64,000 nucleotides of DNA from Hyaloperonospora brassicae (Eukaryota; Oomycota; Peronosporomycetes; Peronosporales; Peronosporaceae). Both the position numbers and the translations under genes were made by a program. The first letter of the stretch is position 1. Every line of letters starts with the position of its first letter. Location of the stretch: assembly GCA_947650285.1 (NCBI GenBank), contig CANTFL010000305.1:1-64000 (forward strand). Direction: 5' to 3'. Of the stretch, positions 1-14,100 are shown piece after piece. The notes below the pieces were generated by a model, which worked only from the letters and a program-made list of their open reading frames with translations, ran no database searches and was not told the origin of the DNA.

Positions 1-3000
1 CAAATGTGGTGACGTCGACGAAGAAGTAGCCGCCACTATGGTTGTTGACGAGCTTGCTGAGGTTGGCTTGGGACCGCTAAAGCAGGTGCCGATTTTTCGC
101 TGAACTGGTGGGTCTTCCCCAAACGAAAGCAATCGAGGGGTCGACATCAGCGGAAACAATAAATGGAGAGGACGGGTTGACGAGGGCGTTGTTACTTTTT
201 CATCTGTGATCTGACGAGAGACAAGCTAGTCGAGACAGCTTGGACGTACATCGAGGAGGCTGGGATAGGAATTGGATCGGGTGACGGAAAGAGTACACCT
301 TTTCTAATGCTTGGACGACCTGGCAAACGACCGGCTTGCGGGAGCGACGAAAGACTCACTAGCAAAAACAACGACGGTGGTCGGCGACATCGATGACACC
401 AATTCAGGTTCGGCTTCATTAGATGGAGTGGTCGCGACGATGATCGACGAGCCAGGAATCAGAGCAGCTGGGGGTTATATTGGCGGCACAGATGCGATAG
501 CGAGTGGTTGAAGAGACACAGTGGCGGAATATCGGTTAGTTTATATACTGGTAAGTGATGAGGCTGCGGTAGCAGTTGTACCGGCCACCTTGGACGTCTT
601 CTGTCGCGCATAGCCATTAGATCCTTGACCTTCTTGGGTGACGCGGTTGAACATTTTGTTACTTGAAGGCTGACTGAACCCACATTTTGACGCGACTTGG
701 ACGGTGCAACTGCCGATGGCGACGCGAGGGGGGTGAGACTGAGAGTAAAAGATGATTGTACGTCAGAACTACTCTTCCCTGCTAATTTTAGACGCTGACA
801 CCTTGACATAGGGGACGAAACAGCTTTTTAGCGAATTTTATTACCTTAAACGCGGAAATGGGCGTCATAGCTTACTTAGCATAGGATTTCGTCTCGGTCA
901 GAGGCGATTTTTTAAGCTCATGAGCCGATGATCCCACACCATGAAAAGGCGTTAAATGAGCCGATGATGCAAAGGCCCCCACCAATACTGACCTAGCCGT
1001 CGATGACCACGCCGACCAAAACGACAAATTTGGATACTTGAGTACACTGGGATCTGTTGGAGAATAAAAAGAAGCTGATCTTCATCTCAGATAAGCTAGA
1101 GAAGATACCTCCGATGAGTTCAACTCGCCGACAGTCACATCAGTCGACAACGTAGATGTCAAACAAAAGGGACTTACGGAAAAGGAAAAGTGTTAAATTC
1201 CGTTGTCTAGACCGAGAAGCCAAGAGTTGCAAAGATAACAGAGAAGCAACTCGACAAGGTGAATCCATCAGAGTCTCCCGAGCCATCGATGACGTGATGG
1301 AAGCAACAGACGAGGCTTCAGCCGCAAAAATAATGTTCTTAAACGTCGTCGACATATCGAACGCAATGACGTCCGGAAACCGAATCACAAGTAGCCGACA
1401 CAACCGCGAGTTGATATACATATCTGACAGATAAAGTTCCGGAACGTCCACGCCACCTATTGCAGCCGCCGTAAGGTTCTGATACAGCGGACGATGAATG
1501 TTTCCAAGATCCCATAGAAACACTTATTGATGTATGACCTCATGTTGACTGATGCCGATTCGTCGAAATACCCGAGCACATGACTGTCCCCGTCGCTCGA
1601 GGCCATTGTTGCATTCTGGAGCTGCCGAAGTTACCCAGCGGCAACGCTTTATACCGTGATGTGACGAGCTTAAGCATTGGCGAGGTCACGCGTAAGCTGG
1701 TTGATCAGGCGATCACGTTCCGCTATATTAGCGGACGTCTTGGAAACCTTACGCTCGGTCGAAGGAAGATTATTGTACCGATTTGTGGCTGTCTGTCGCT
1801 CAGATGACTCGAGCGAGTATTCGACTTGTGCAACGAGTCGATCAACTCAATCGTCTTGAGAGGTTCAGACTTCAAATCTTAGACTCTTTCTCGGTCGTTG
1901 ACAATATTTTTTGCAGGTCTACCGAGTCCGAGACAGCAGCATTTATATGTCGGCGAAGGGAAGCACCTTCTAGGTGAAATGTACCAGAGCCGGTCACAGA
2001 GCCGCGATGTCTGCGGATTGGTCGGAGCAACGTCAGCGGCCATTAACAATTTTAAGTCATTAAGCGTGCAACTCGGAGGATTGATTTCCTCAACGACGTG
2101 TCGAATAGTATGACAGGAGATCCCATAAATGTCACGATCACCCGGAGAAAATCGACTTCTCGACGGTGCATGAGATCGTCGAAGCTCGAGGTGAGGCGAC
2201 AGAGATCCAGGAAATCCAGTGATGATCCAGACCCATGGTCGCTGGAACTTTTAGCCTGGGTGGAGTCGGTAGAGACGAAGACTGGCACAAAAGTGTCTTA
2301 AGTGGCCGTTTCGACGACTATTGTGTACATAGTCCAAGCATGAAGATTTACCCACGGCTAAAGTCGACGAGGAAGATTGTCCTTGGTCACGAGTCGCTTC
2401 GTCAACTACCGACAGAGCGGACCAAGCAATAACAGATGACGGAGAAGATATAGGTTTTAGTCGTGTCTCGTGAGTCGTCCATAGTGGATCGTCGACAAAC
2501 TTCAAGACACAACAGAGAACATACCACCGAGCAGAGCAAAAATTGACAGGTACAACGAGAATTAAGGAAAGAAGCATTACGGTAGATCAAACCATGGTAC
2601 AGTTAGAACGGTCTGGAATGACTAGCAGAAGCGGCGGCAAAGATAATGTTCAAGACACTCGCCCGTTAGGTTCGTATCGCGACTGAGGCAGTTATAATGT
2701 AGATAAATATAATCGCTTGATATTAGTGCGAGATAAAGTAACCCGAGAGAGGCAAAATAAAAGGTTGGCAACAACAAGTCCGGCGACTTAACTGTCGACG
2801 GATCGAGTGACAGTGGTTTAAGTGTCGGGACAGTGACGAAAGTCGGCAACTCGAGTATCGGAGACTCAAGAATCAGCGAATCGGATGTCGGTGAATGTAG
2901 TCTCATCTACTATAGTATCGGCGTCCCAAGTGTCGGCGATCTCTGTTTGTTGCTCAGAATGCAAGTATATTGAACGACAGATGTATCGATCTATTTTTAC

Positions 3001-3089
3001 AAGATCTACTAAAGCACAGAGGGTCGTTGAAATTGGCCCTTCCATATATAAATAGATAAACCAATACAGTGCAGAATTTTCGAAGTCGA
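1..3089. other. Decayed sequence without a recognisable gene
   Basis: This stretch is richer in GC than the DNA from 5 to 24 kb but holds only short frames (up to about 125 codons) interrupted by stops on both strands. Some plus-strand frames (for example 311-511 and 2790-2950) are rich in Gly, Ser, Asp and Thr, as expected of decayed low-complexity coding sequence. Because it lies directly upstream of a Copia reverse-transcriptase fragment it may be more of a decayed element, but I could not identify a domain. Confidence 0.4.
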
Positions 3090-3660
3090 AGACACGCGTT
3101 CATTTATGGTAAGTCTCAGCGTGGGCTAGATTATGCCTGCCGTCGAGCTTCGAGAGGTATAGCTTGTAGAGGTATCGACTGGTAGCGCCAAGATTTTAGA
3201 AAGGCCAGGGTGGGGCAGCGCTCGCTACTTGCGATAGAGGGGTCTCGTCATTGACGATATGGAAAACCAAGTGAAGGGAACGTTTTGAGTCTAGTCGACA
3301 ACGAGCCAGAGAGCCTTAAGAAAAAGGCCCATTTTTTTAAGACTTGTGTAAGTGACGAGACGGTGGACCTCAGCCGATAGCACCGTAATTCTTCTAGTCG
3401 GTCGGACAATGCACCCGGTGACCTGTAAACACGTGTGAGAATCATCCTCATCCTTTGGTGTAAGTCACAGGGAGTTAAAGGCTTATAAGCTGATAAGCTC
3501 AGGCAGACTTTCGAAAAAATTAGTTGTAGGGAATCACAGAGGCGAGAGCTACAACTGATCCCCAAAGGGGCGAACCGCGGCGGATATCACCCTCACGTAC
3601 CAGCCGTGCACCGACTAATCTCGGCTATTGTTGAGTTTGTGCGTTGAGGATGTTGTATAA
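3090..3660. repeat. Dispersed repeat, copy 1 (about 570 bp)
   Basis: This segment aligns in the same orientation with 62280-62825. Shared blocks include ATTATGCCTGC, ATAGCTTGTAGAGGT, AGCGCCAAGA, CGGTGACCTGT, GCTCAGGCAG, GAACCGCG and GCGTTGAG in the same order and similar spacing. A third, very decayed piece is at 6610-6660 (GATGATGCCTGCC then GCATAGCTTGTAAAGGTG). The copies are well diverged, so the repeat is old. It ends just before a Copia reverse-transcriptase fragment here, while the other copy follows a Copia RNase H fragment. It may be part of a Copia family or an unrelated repeat; function unknown. Confidence 0.65.
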
Positions 3661-3699
3661 AAAATTAAATCAAATACGATACCACATTACAAGAATTGC

Positions 3700-4730
3700 A
3701 CAACGTACATGTGCCTCTAGTTTAAGCACGAAGGCAAAGGATGTACCATCGTCAAAGTGTACGTGAATGACCTTCTTTTTACAAGAACTAAGCAGTGCGC
3801 GATTAATAGGTGTTTTTGCGGGGATAAGGGCACTGTCGATCAAAGAGCTGGGTGTCCTTTAAAAATGTTTGGTACTCAAGATCTCTTCGGACAAAACGGA
3901 AGAATACGTCTTGGATATGAGGTCATGATCGACGTTTTGCTCAGGCATTTTATTTTGAAGTCCTCGAACGGTGTGCGAACACTGATCGGAGATGAATCCA
4001 ATGCGAACGACAAAGATGATGCGAGCTACCCACCCGCAAGGGGTGCAAGCGGCAAATTAAGTTAGAGCACTTGTCAGTCTTTGGATGGGAGTATGCTATA
4101 AATTGCAAGGTGCAGACGGCCACATTATTGCTTCGCGGTGCACAAAGCGACTCGTCAAGCATATAAGCCGACCTTTAAGGATTACAGAGACCCCGAAGCG
4201 TATCATGAGATACTTATAGGATACGAAAAGATTAGAGTTGCATCCGAAGGTTATTGGACAGACTCAACTATAATTTGAGACCGAAAGCTGGAGCGACGCA
4301 GACTTTTTTACCAACAAGGCTGACCGTTATTCAGTGTGTAGATTGTTTTAACTATGAACGGTTATGTTATCCTATGGTCGTGCAAGAAGCAGTCAGGCGT
4401 GTCGCTGAGCACTATGGAGGCGGACGCTATATCCTTCATTTAGCAGGACGTGAATTGCTGGGCGTGAGAGATCTGTTGCTAAAGCTGAAGCTGCAAGTGT
4501 GCACGCAGATGCATATGTGGGTGGACAATCAAGCATCGATCAAGCAACTCGAGTCAGAGAAAAAAAACAAGCCCAAAGCACCGGGACATTAGGTTCAAAT
4601 TTATCGGCCAGTACGCACGTGAAGGAAATGTGGTGCCAAAATACGTCAAATCCGAGAGCATGATGGTGGTTTTTCTGACGAAGTCATTGCCAGCGCCGAT
4701 AATAAAGGGGCTGCGCATTAGTTAAATTTA
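3700..4730 (+). pseudogene. Copia-1: Ty1/Copia reverse transcriptase and RNase H remnant
   Basis: Decayed 3' end of a Ty1/Copia polyprotein. The frame near 3759 reads YVNDLLFT, matching the YVDDLL active-site motif of Copia reverse transcriptase with the first Asp changed to Asn. Further on, LGYEVMIDVLLRHF matches the conserved segment after the active site. At 4440-4590 a second frame gives a Copia RNase H-like segment with VDNQASIKQL, and 4585-4720 reads DIRFKFIGQYAREGNVVPKY followed by FLTKSLPAPIIKGLR, the characteristic C-terminal end of Copia polyproteins. Frameshifts and stops separate the pieces, so it cannot encode an active enzyme. The N-terminal domains are not visible upstream. Confidence 0.85.
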
Positions 4731-4796
4731 AAGGTGAATTAAGCTGAGGCTGAGGAGGAGTGTACGAAAATATATTTTCTGACAGGTAACGTTAAC

Positions 4797-5180
4797 TTGT
4801 GTGTAACTGCAAGACCTGTTACAAATTTAGGGCAACGTCACCTGATTGGCTAAAACGTTAGCGGGTTGAGACAAGACGCGACCTCTTGACATGTGGGACT
4901 GGGGAAGAAGATCACAATGTCGAAGTATTACCGGAGATGATAGGTGAGACGATTCATACAGACGTCATATGAATCAGGGTTGACACACGGTGATGGGCAC
5001 GCTGGAAGAGTGCCAGGTATAACTTGACAAGGTCAGATTGCAGTACTGGTTATCAACTGTATATGGTAGGGTTAACAACGATGGGTAGTTAACACTCAAT
5101 GTATTTTAATTTTACTTCCTACTTCTATTTCACAAGTTCATACGCCAACTTATACTATCTCCTCTGTGTCGTCCGCCCTA
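4797..5180 (+). repeat. 3' LTR of Copia-1
   Basis: It starts about 75 bp after the polyprotein end with TGTGTAACTGCAAGACC. The blocks AACTGCAAGACCTGTTACA, CACCTGATTGGCTAA, a GGGCA(T/C)GCT segment and GGTTAACAAC recur in the same order at 27250-27520. Placement right after the RNase H end, plus a dispersed second copy, identifies it as an LTR. The right boundary is approximate. Confidence 0.7.
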
Positions 5181-8100
5181 ATATCCTGTGAAGGGAATCT
5201 ACTACTACGAAGGCGACATAAAATATCTGCAGACGGCTTTTAATTTCGGTAGTCGTGGATGAATGCCAACACTGTTTACTAAATGCCAAATTTCGGTATT
5301 AGAAGGTGCAAAAAGTTTTTAAATATTACTTGGTAGCAAAAGCTGCATACAGGGTTTCACGGTTCGCGAGCTGATTAAAAGGCTTAGCGTTAACGCTCTT
5401 AGGCTAATTACCTTATTGGATCAGACCCTCTAAAGTGAAGCTGTTTCGCTTAGTCGTAATGCATTAGCGCGGGCAGAATATTGAATAATGCTGATGTTTA
5501 TGTCTACGAAATATATCTGTGATTATATAGTTTTAACTGATGCTCGACCAATTAAAGGATTATTCGATAGGATATATTTAGGTAAATTACCGACCTTCTA
5601 ATTCATCAACTCAACGGCATGTCAAGTTGCACCATTATCTTGACAAATGCTGGTCGATTATGGTTTCATTCAGGTTGATTATTCGTGTCTGCATTATTTT
5701 TCATGATTCGCACGATGACATTGCATTTTATGCTACTCTTTTAATCTACCTATCATGATTTAAGAATGCCAAATGATGTTTTTGGATGATCGATGTATCT
5801 AAGTACCTAGGTTATCTTGCGTATTTGAAAATTAGTCCTCAGACATTTCATGTATTATAATATAGTCGAATATATTTGCTGTGATACAATGCAACCTAAA
5901 CTTTTTTGTACCACGATATATTACTAATCGAGATATTATCTCTTTTAAAATAATCAGAAGGCCTATACGTTTTGGATAATAAAAACTACACCCATCCTAT
6001 TATATTCGCAGTTTCGTTCAAAATTTCGAAGGTTTCTGAATAATTTAAATGCCAATTTCCGTCGGCCGAAGTAAGTAATGATAAGATATATACAGGCACA
6101 CGTTTTTTTGGCAGACTCTACGTCGGCAACCCTGTGTAAGCGAGCAGTGTGTCTATAAATGGTGTTTTAGCAAGCCAATTTGTGACTAATTGTGTCAACA
6201 AATGTTGTGTTAATGAAACGCATGTCGACAAACAGAATGTGAGCGAAGCATTTGCGGGCGGGAAATGTAGGGCAAAACCAGTGTCGTCAAACATGTGGGT
6301 CGAGCGGTAAGGCTAACAGTGTGACGCAAAAAATGGTGTCATCAAATTTGTGGTATGTGGGTTATGTGTCTGCAAACACTATCTCGAAGAATCGTGAGTT
6401 AGTGAGCGACAAATTGGGAGATCACGTTTGTAAGGCGACTTTTTATACGATCAAATCTTAGTTCTATCATATAGGCATGTACAATAGACAAGTACGAAAG
6501 AGGTTAATTTCATCGGCTCGGCCATGTTTGGAAAGAGATAACTTATCCAGTTAATAATTAGTCAAGTAACAGACACAATTAAACGTTAATTACATTCCTG
6601 CACAGGCTTGATGATGCCTGCCGCCGGTTATTAAGTTGCATAGCTTGTAAAGGTGTCGTAAGATCCTAATATAAAACTACATACACAGGGTATGGCAACA
6701 ATTAATACCAGCTAAGAAAGATCTCGTCGACATAAATCCAATGAGCTTTGGATCAAGGCGAGTTCAACCTTCTTTAAGCGACGAGAAAATAGGTTTTAGT
6801 CTAGAACACCAAACGTTTTGTAGCAAGGTGTAGACTGCGCCAGATACGTGAAGAAATAAAGAAATATTTGGCTGTTACCCATCGAACTAAATTATCTAGG
6901 AATCGATAAATTTATTAGCTGTAGAACTTAGGCAGGACACGGAAGAATTTATATTGCGAGAACATTGTTAGTTTAACTTCAATTGAGCCTGAAGTGCCGA
7001 CCCGCAACCCATTTATTAGCCAAATCAGCTCGGGAGATTAGACCTAGTACGAAGCACGTTGTGTATAAGCGTTCATGTCGTACAAATACATATATCTGTA
7101 ACTGTCCACCAAGGTACGTCGATGCGCGAAAAATGTCGCATTTAACAACCCATCTTCAGCGGAGCATCTCCTTATACGGACGATTGGATATGTTAATTTA
7201 CCGGATTGTCGCAAGTGAGTCGCAAGTAAAAATGTTATATGGAAAAGTTGTAAACGGCGACAAATATCAGCATATGGTTCTAATACGAAGAGCTTAATGT
7301 TAGGTCGATACCAACTACGACGCACTCACCAAACTCAACATCCACATTCCAATTCGCCAGTGTATTAAAAAATGTTTTCGAATCATCTTTTTGTAATTTA
7401 CTTATTGCTCCTGTTATCGGTCCCTCCCTTCGCGTCTTATATTGCTAATGTTTCATCACACCATCTCATGTGACGCAGAAGGTGCTAGTCAATATCGGTA
7501 TTCTTTTTGCGACCATAACCGGCTTATTAATGATAGTCCTGTGTTCCGATCGTATACATTTGCACATAATACGTGACATGAAATAATTTATCATCGGTTT
7601 ACATGTGTCGAGAACCGCTTTGAATATTCTTGACTTTTTTTTATCTTATTAGCGTGTCAGGAACCTGTCCACACTATCTAGAAATTAATGGGACCGGGCG
7701 GTACGTACAGGACTTGAAGGACAACCGTCATAAAAAGAATTGATCTCGACATCAAAATCATTTCCTTAATAACCTGCCAAAATCAAGAGCGATTTCATGA
7801 GCTATACTCGCTGTCGTCACATCAGGTTTCTGGTGATTTTAATACCACCAATATCATCGTATCCTCTGAGGATTGCACAAAATAAAAGAAGAGGTATCGA
7901 TCTGAACGCATTTGGCGCTTATCCTTTTCTTCGATTGTGACGTATACTCCGTGTTTATTACATTCGACTTGATCCTCTCTATGTGCACTATAATTCGTGT
8001 CTCAGATACCTCAGTCAGAAATAGCTTTTACCTGGAGTAGATCCTTATTTTTAGTGTGGTAGTTGGAAATATTTAAATTTCGTTTGATAATACCCGTAGC

Positions 8101-11100
8101 CGTCAAAACAACAAAATACAGATAAATTGTCTTTTCCTTTAATCTGAGTTATTATTTGGTATGACCGTGAGCAGGGCTGTTGTACCTTTCTCGGTGAACT
8201 TAAGTTGATCGTAAAATATAACGTTATTAGTTTTTATTTTTGGGTGGATCGCGCTGAAATGTGATTTTGTTTTAAGCGATCTAATGCAAAAAAAGGCTGT
8301 ATATTCGTTTTCCTTTATACCTTTAGGTTAAGGTTAGAGCCAATTACCTGAGATTGCATAACGGGCTTTGTCGACTTAGATCTCAAATAGATCCCACGAG
8401 CGCTGATGTATGTCGAGCTTTAACTCTATCGCGCATCCTGCGCGCGTGGCTACTATGAGTAGCAAAAAATGATTGTGACCACTAAATGAAGGTATCAATT
8501 AACCTTACAGAAGCACTCTGCGAGTGTTTAAGCGTGAGTAGACGTCAATATAAGTACGCGTCGATAAAGAGACTTAATTAATCGATTTAAGGACGAGCAA
8601 GTAACATCTTGGTCTACTGGAAAGTTCCATCTCCGGGAACGCGAATGCGCCAAGGTTTAAAGACCGTGCAATTTTTCACTCCAGGATCTAGGTTCTGCAA
8701 TGGTATAGTGTATTGACTTAACGACACGCAATCTCAAAAGTCAAAACAAGGGGTACATTTACAAATGTAGAGCAAATAAATGGTCATTAGTCGAGGGGAT
8801 CTAAGCCAACAAGATCGTGATCACGTCTTATCGTGATGAATGCTGTCATATTGTGAAATTCGGGGTCAAGAAATTAATTACGGCACATCGATAAAATTCT
8901 ACCAAAATTATGTAAATTGGAATGTCGACGGTGGAGAAGGGCTTACAAATGGCCCTAGAAATGTCATTGAGATCGTATACCACACGCGAGAGTAGTTGGG
9001 AATACGTGCGCAAGTAAATATTGAAATGAAGCGCAACTTTTAGGGATATAATAAGACGTGTAATGAAAGACGTTGGAAGCGGCCTCGTATAAAGTAATCG
9101 AGAATGCAAAAAAATTTATTTAAACGCCGATACGAATTAGATTCTTCATTGGCAAAAAATAACCTACGTTAGGGTTATTGTCGCCAAGAAAACATATAAG
9201 CAAGAATGCAAAAGCACCGGATCTAATCCTGCGAGATGAAGATTGTGCAGGTGCACGATTTTGAAATGGATTGCGACAAAACTTAAAAAGTAAATTGGTA
9301 TTGCCAGCGAAATGAGTCAGGCAATGATCAATCAGAGCCAAAATTATTTGATATTCATATTTTAACTCCAAAACAGGAATCATACATTTACGAATATTAC
9401 GCGATGAGTGTCTTTATCGTCCAGTTTTTATTTTAATTTTGCTCGGCAAACGGCTCATAACGGTTCTATAAGGTAAATGAAATGAATTTGATAGCCAATT
9501 TTAAGGTGAAGCATAACTGGAGTGCCTGACCGGGAGGCAGGTAGAAATAGTCTATTGGGTGGTATTGGGGTGACTATGCAAAGTGAGCAAGGTGTTGCAA
9601 AACAACATCTTGACAAAAGCAGCACCGTAGGCGTGCTTTTTCTTGAGAACAACGACACAGAGGTAACAAGCTCTGTTAGCAAGCTACAGATCAGTTTCAA
9701 CTCATATCACGTCGTTCAAGTTGATACATTGGCAGCAGAGACGAGGAATTAATCTTATTAAGCGCTTTAAGCTAAAGGGATGACTTATTCGAGCATCTAA
9801 GTAGGTCGAGAAAACGGGACCAACAGCACGAGCAATAGGTTCTTTCTTTAGCATTTTACGCGAAAAACTTGACTGTGAAATAAAATAGAAGGCTGAACTT
9901 ATTGAAGAATCCATATATAAAAAGTATAGATGTTGCAATCACATTGCTTAGCTCGAGCCGGGAGCGTAATATTGAATGGAGACGTTCAGATCGCAATATT
10001 ACAAAGTCCACGAAGCATACAGTATATAATGAAGCGTAAATGTTCCCAATCACCATTCTGTCTATCTACCACTATGCGCTATATGATGTAGCCTATTTAG
10101 TTGCAAGTGCGGCAAAGCAGATGTTCGCAATGTTGATTACACTAAGAGCAGTACGCGAAAGCAACGATTCCTAAACTCTACAATGCATCGCTTAAGTCTC
10201 CCGAATAACACTGGTGGGAGATATCGCGTGCAGGGGAAATGGATTCAGTACAGAAGTGCAACCCATTTTATGTATTATAATTGTGAGTTAAAATGATGCA
10301 CGTATTAAAAAGAAATGGTGTTTTTCGAAAAGTAGGTCAGAATATTGGGCGATAGAATACTATTAGGCGCGAATATCAGTAGATGGAGATGACCATGTAT
10401 TTAAACAGACCACAACCTCGCCTTTAACGCAAAACTCAATAACACATAGCAGAAAGGTTCAGCTGATTGCATCGAGACCGAGACGTGTGCGAACAAGGCT
10501 CAATGACTCTCCTCTTGCCTGCCTTATCGCTTACAAAAAAGACGACATCAGAATTTAACGATTCGTTCAGGGTACGACAACGAGTGAAGTCGAAATACGC
10601 TATGCTGGTGACGGAGAGCGCGAGAAGCATTTTCCTGGCTACAATTAATAACGTTTCCCCTTTAAACCAGGATCGCTATGGAATTGGCTCCTGCAATGTA
10701 CGCTGGTAATTTCAGAGTATGCTCAGTAAAGGAAGTATGCATGCGTCTACAAACAAGTGCCGAGAAAGGTGGGGCAGTAGTATAGAAACATACGTGGACT
10801 TTTTGCTGGTGATTGGGATGCGCATAAAATTCGACAAATTCTGCAATACTATTAGCAGCTTGGAGATTGATTACCTCATGCTCGACAATATATTTTTCGG
10901 GATGCTCAGGGATCAATTAAAATAGTATTCACATTTTAGTGTCAACGTAATTGATTATTATACTTATCACGAATAATAATTCGAGTCTAGAACGTTCAGG
11001 ATAAAACACTTTAGCTACATGTTACATAAATATTTTATATAATGGGCTTAATCGTATCTCGGGACCTAGCGTATCTGTCTTACCCTCATCTGATGGCCAA

Positions 11101-14100
11101 AGCTGTATTGTTGATCATATTTAAACAGTATGATACCAGTTTAAGATTAAAATAAACATCGCAACTTAATATGAAATTATTTTCCATAGATCTATTATAG
11201 TTATTCTGGTATATAATATTAAGGCATACGACGACTCTTACAATACATACTCTAAGTGGCAAAGTATTTTGAGATCGAACCAAATATCATCGTACCTTCA
11301 GAAACTTGTTGGTAATAGTATAAGGCTAAAAAACTGATTCGAAATCTGCACACGAAGGCTTCGTTGTTTAGAGATGTATATGCGGTCCGACGTCTAGAAG
11401 AGTCTTGCCCACGTATATGTTGCAATTTTTTTTCATTTGACGCGTTAATATGATTATCGAATAAAATCGACAATGCGATTAGTATCAACTATACAAAAAA
11501 GAATGAGATCAAGATCCCGAAAGGCACCTTGCTAAATGGAGATTGTATTGCCAGTTGAAGCACTTAGTGGGTAAACAGGAATGCATATCACTAAATCACC
11601 AAACGATTTACCGTGTCTATCAAATGCGACCGTTAAGACGGTCACTTTAATTAATGTGAGCTCTTTGAAAAGTATTACTGGTAAATCTAGAAACAATTGT
11701 TTCGATACATTTAAAAATATAAAATCAGTATACTAATAATAGTACATTGTAATAGCAAAATATGGTTACACTGCAATAACATTGGCAATTTGCTAGTACG
11801 GCACCTTTGTTTAAAAGCTGCAAATATTTGCTGCGACAGATTTGCCAAAGTATCAAGGTTCCATTTATTATAGATGTTCTTAGCGTGAGTTCAATGACAG
11901 ATGATAAAGAAAATTGCGAAAGGTGATCATAATATGCAAGCAAAGCCGGTCGATCTGTGGAAGCACATGAAATTATATTCGTACTATAATATTATTACAA
12001 AATATGGTTGTTGATGATTGGATTAGAAAAACCGAGCAACTACTGTGACATCAAATCCATCTTTTGGCTCTTGAACTTTTATTATATTGTTTACAAAGAC
12101 GCTGCATACAATTTTTTGACATATGTCATGTCTTCTATAGATCTCGAGAGACTTTACATACAAAAATGCTCAATATTTACACTAATATCGTAACATTAAC
12201 TTAATAAGTAACAGTAGAAGTTCTCATATCCGGTCAGACCAATCACGCAAAAATAACAATAAGCAAAGTAATTCGTATACAGAAACTTTGACCAATTAAG
12301 CGGCAAAGAATACTTATGGGTAATAAATATATTTTGATTACGCCTCGAAAACATGTGCTAAAATACCGTATCGTTTACAAAGTTATGAGATTCGAACTAT
12401 TTTGCAAGACTGATTTTGCATCATTTATGCATGGTCACGGCAGAAGCATTTAGGCGAATTTTCCTGTCGGTGCGATAACGTTCAGATAATAATGCCCTGA
12501 GACGGTCGACATTTTTTTTAATTTTTGGCATCAATGATGTATCAGATCTGTAGAATAGATCCTTCTTTGATGCTATCAATAGAAAAGCACCGTTTTACTG
12601 CAATGTGTGCCCGACTAAAAAGGAAGTTATACATGAATTAGAGATGTAAATTTTATATCATGTCGCTTATTTCGTCTTTTTCAACCTCATACTAAATAAA
12701 TTATCAATCTATTAAAACAAGGCAGCGCCTTTCAGAGGCTACTAGTAGGATTTAGATGATATAATCAATTCTGGTGATCTGTATTACGCTAAAGGGGATG
12801 TGATTTATACGTAGGTATGGCATGGTACTGCACCGTGTATTTTTTTGTCAATGTGTTTATAGATCTCTTTTAATGAAGGGATATACGCATTGAACAATAC
12901 GTAACAATGCAGAAACAGTGCGGTATCTGGAGCACAACAAGTTAAAGCGATCTCAATTTTAAGGTCGACGTGTCGAATATCGGTAATACTTTATTTTATC
13001 GACGGGTCCTGCCTATCGTTTAACGTGCACCAACAGGATCCTGCCAGCAAAAGACGTCCATCAATTCTTTGACCAATGTACGATATAAAAGCGTTTTTAA
13101 ACATGTTGATATAAAATACTGAATATGATTGATATAGATCGACTGTAGAACCTTTTAGCCACCGCAGGAAAAGTAGAATTAAATAATACACATTATATGT
13201 TTTTTATTATGTTAAATATCATAACGTACATTCCCAAAACACTTCTAATCGTACTGCTTCCACTGGAAGTGCCATCTAGAAAAAGTTCGCCCTTCAGTTT
13301 AAATCTTAAACAATGAAGCAACTTGATATTTTAGCGGTCAAGCGGTTTTTCAACGATTAATTAATCCTCTCTATCGTCCAGTCGCCCATGTCATAGTAGT
13401 TCCATCAATGTATTTTTTGGCAAAGTGGGACATAAATCCTGAAATGCATTTTGGCAAATACTTCTGCGAAATCGCCCTAAGAGACATAATGCCTATCTAG
13501 CGATAAGGTCAGTTTGAGAAGATTGACAGGCAGACTTCAGACGTTTTGAATCCGGACCCATCAATAATTTAGCTGGATATCAATATTAGCGTGCAATAGC
13601 GAAACATCTATGTAAATTTATTAAGTGCCACAATTTAAAATAATTATAAGGAATGGATTATTTCGTAAACGTAAATCGATTGAGTTTAAATATTGGGCAT
13701 AAAAGCGAATTCAAAATATCATATATATATGTATATAACACTATAGCAATTGGTGCGGAAGTATGCTCAGAACTGATTGTTGATCACCTGCTGTCCATAT
13801 TGTCCATGTGGATGATTTTACTGAGGCCTGTATTTGTCCGGAATTTTTTGCAACATGGTGGCCAATCGTTTTGTGAAGGATATAATTGCAGATAATATAT
13901 ATTTATATATATGACCCTGACAATCCACAGTCAATTGATTGACTCTATGGTGTAGGATTTAGCGCACGTCTTCAAAAAAGTATATAGTAATCGTAGCAAT
14001 ACATAAATAATAGATGTCCGCGCATCAAGAATAAAACACTATGACAGTAATGAGTCCAACAAAAACAAAGTAATGAAAGAAAGGCATATGTTGATCGACA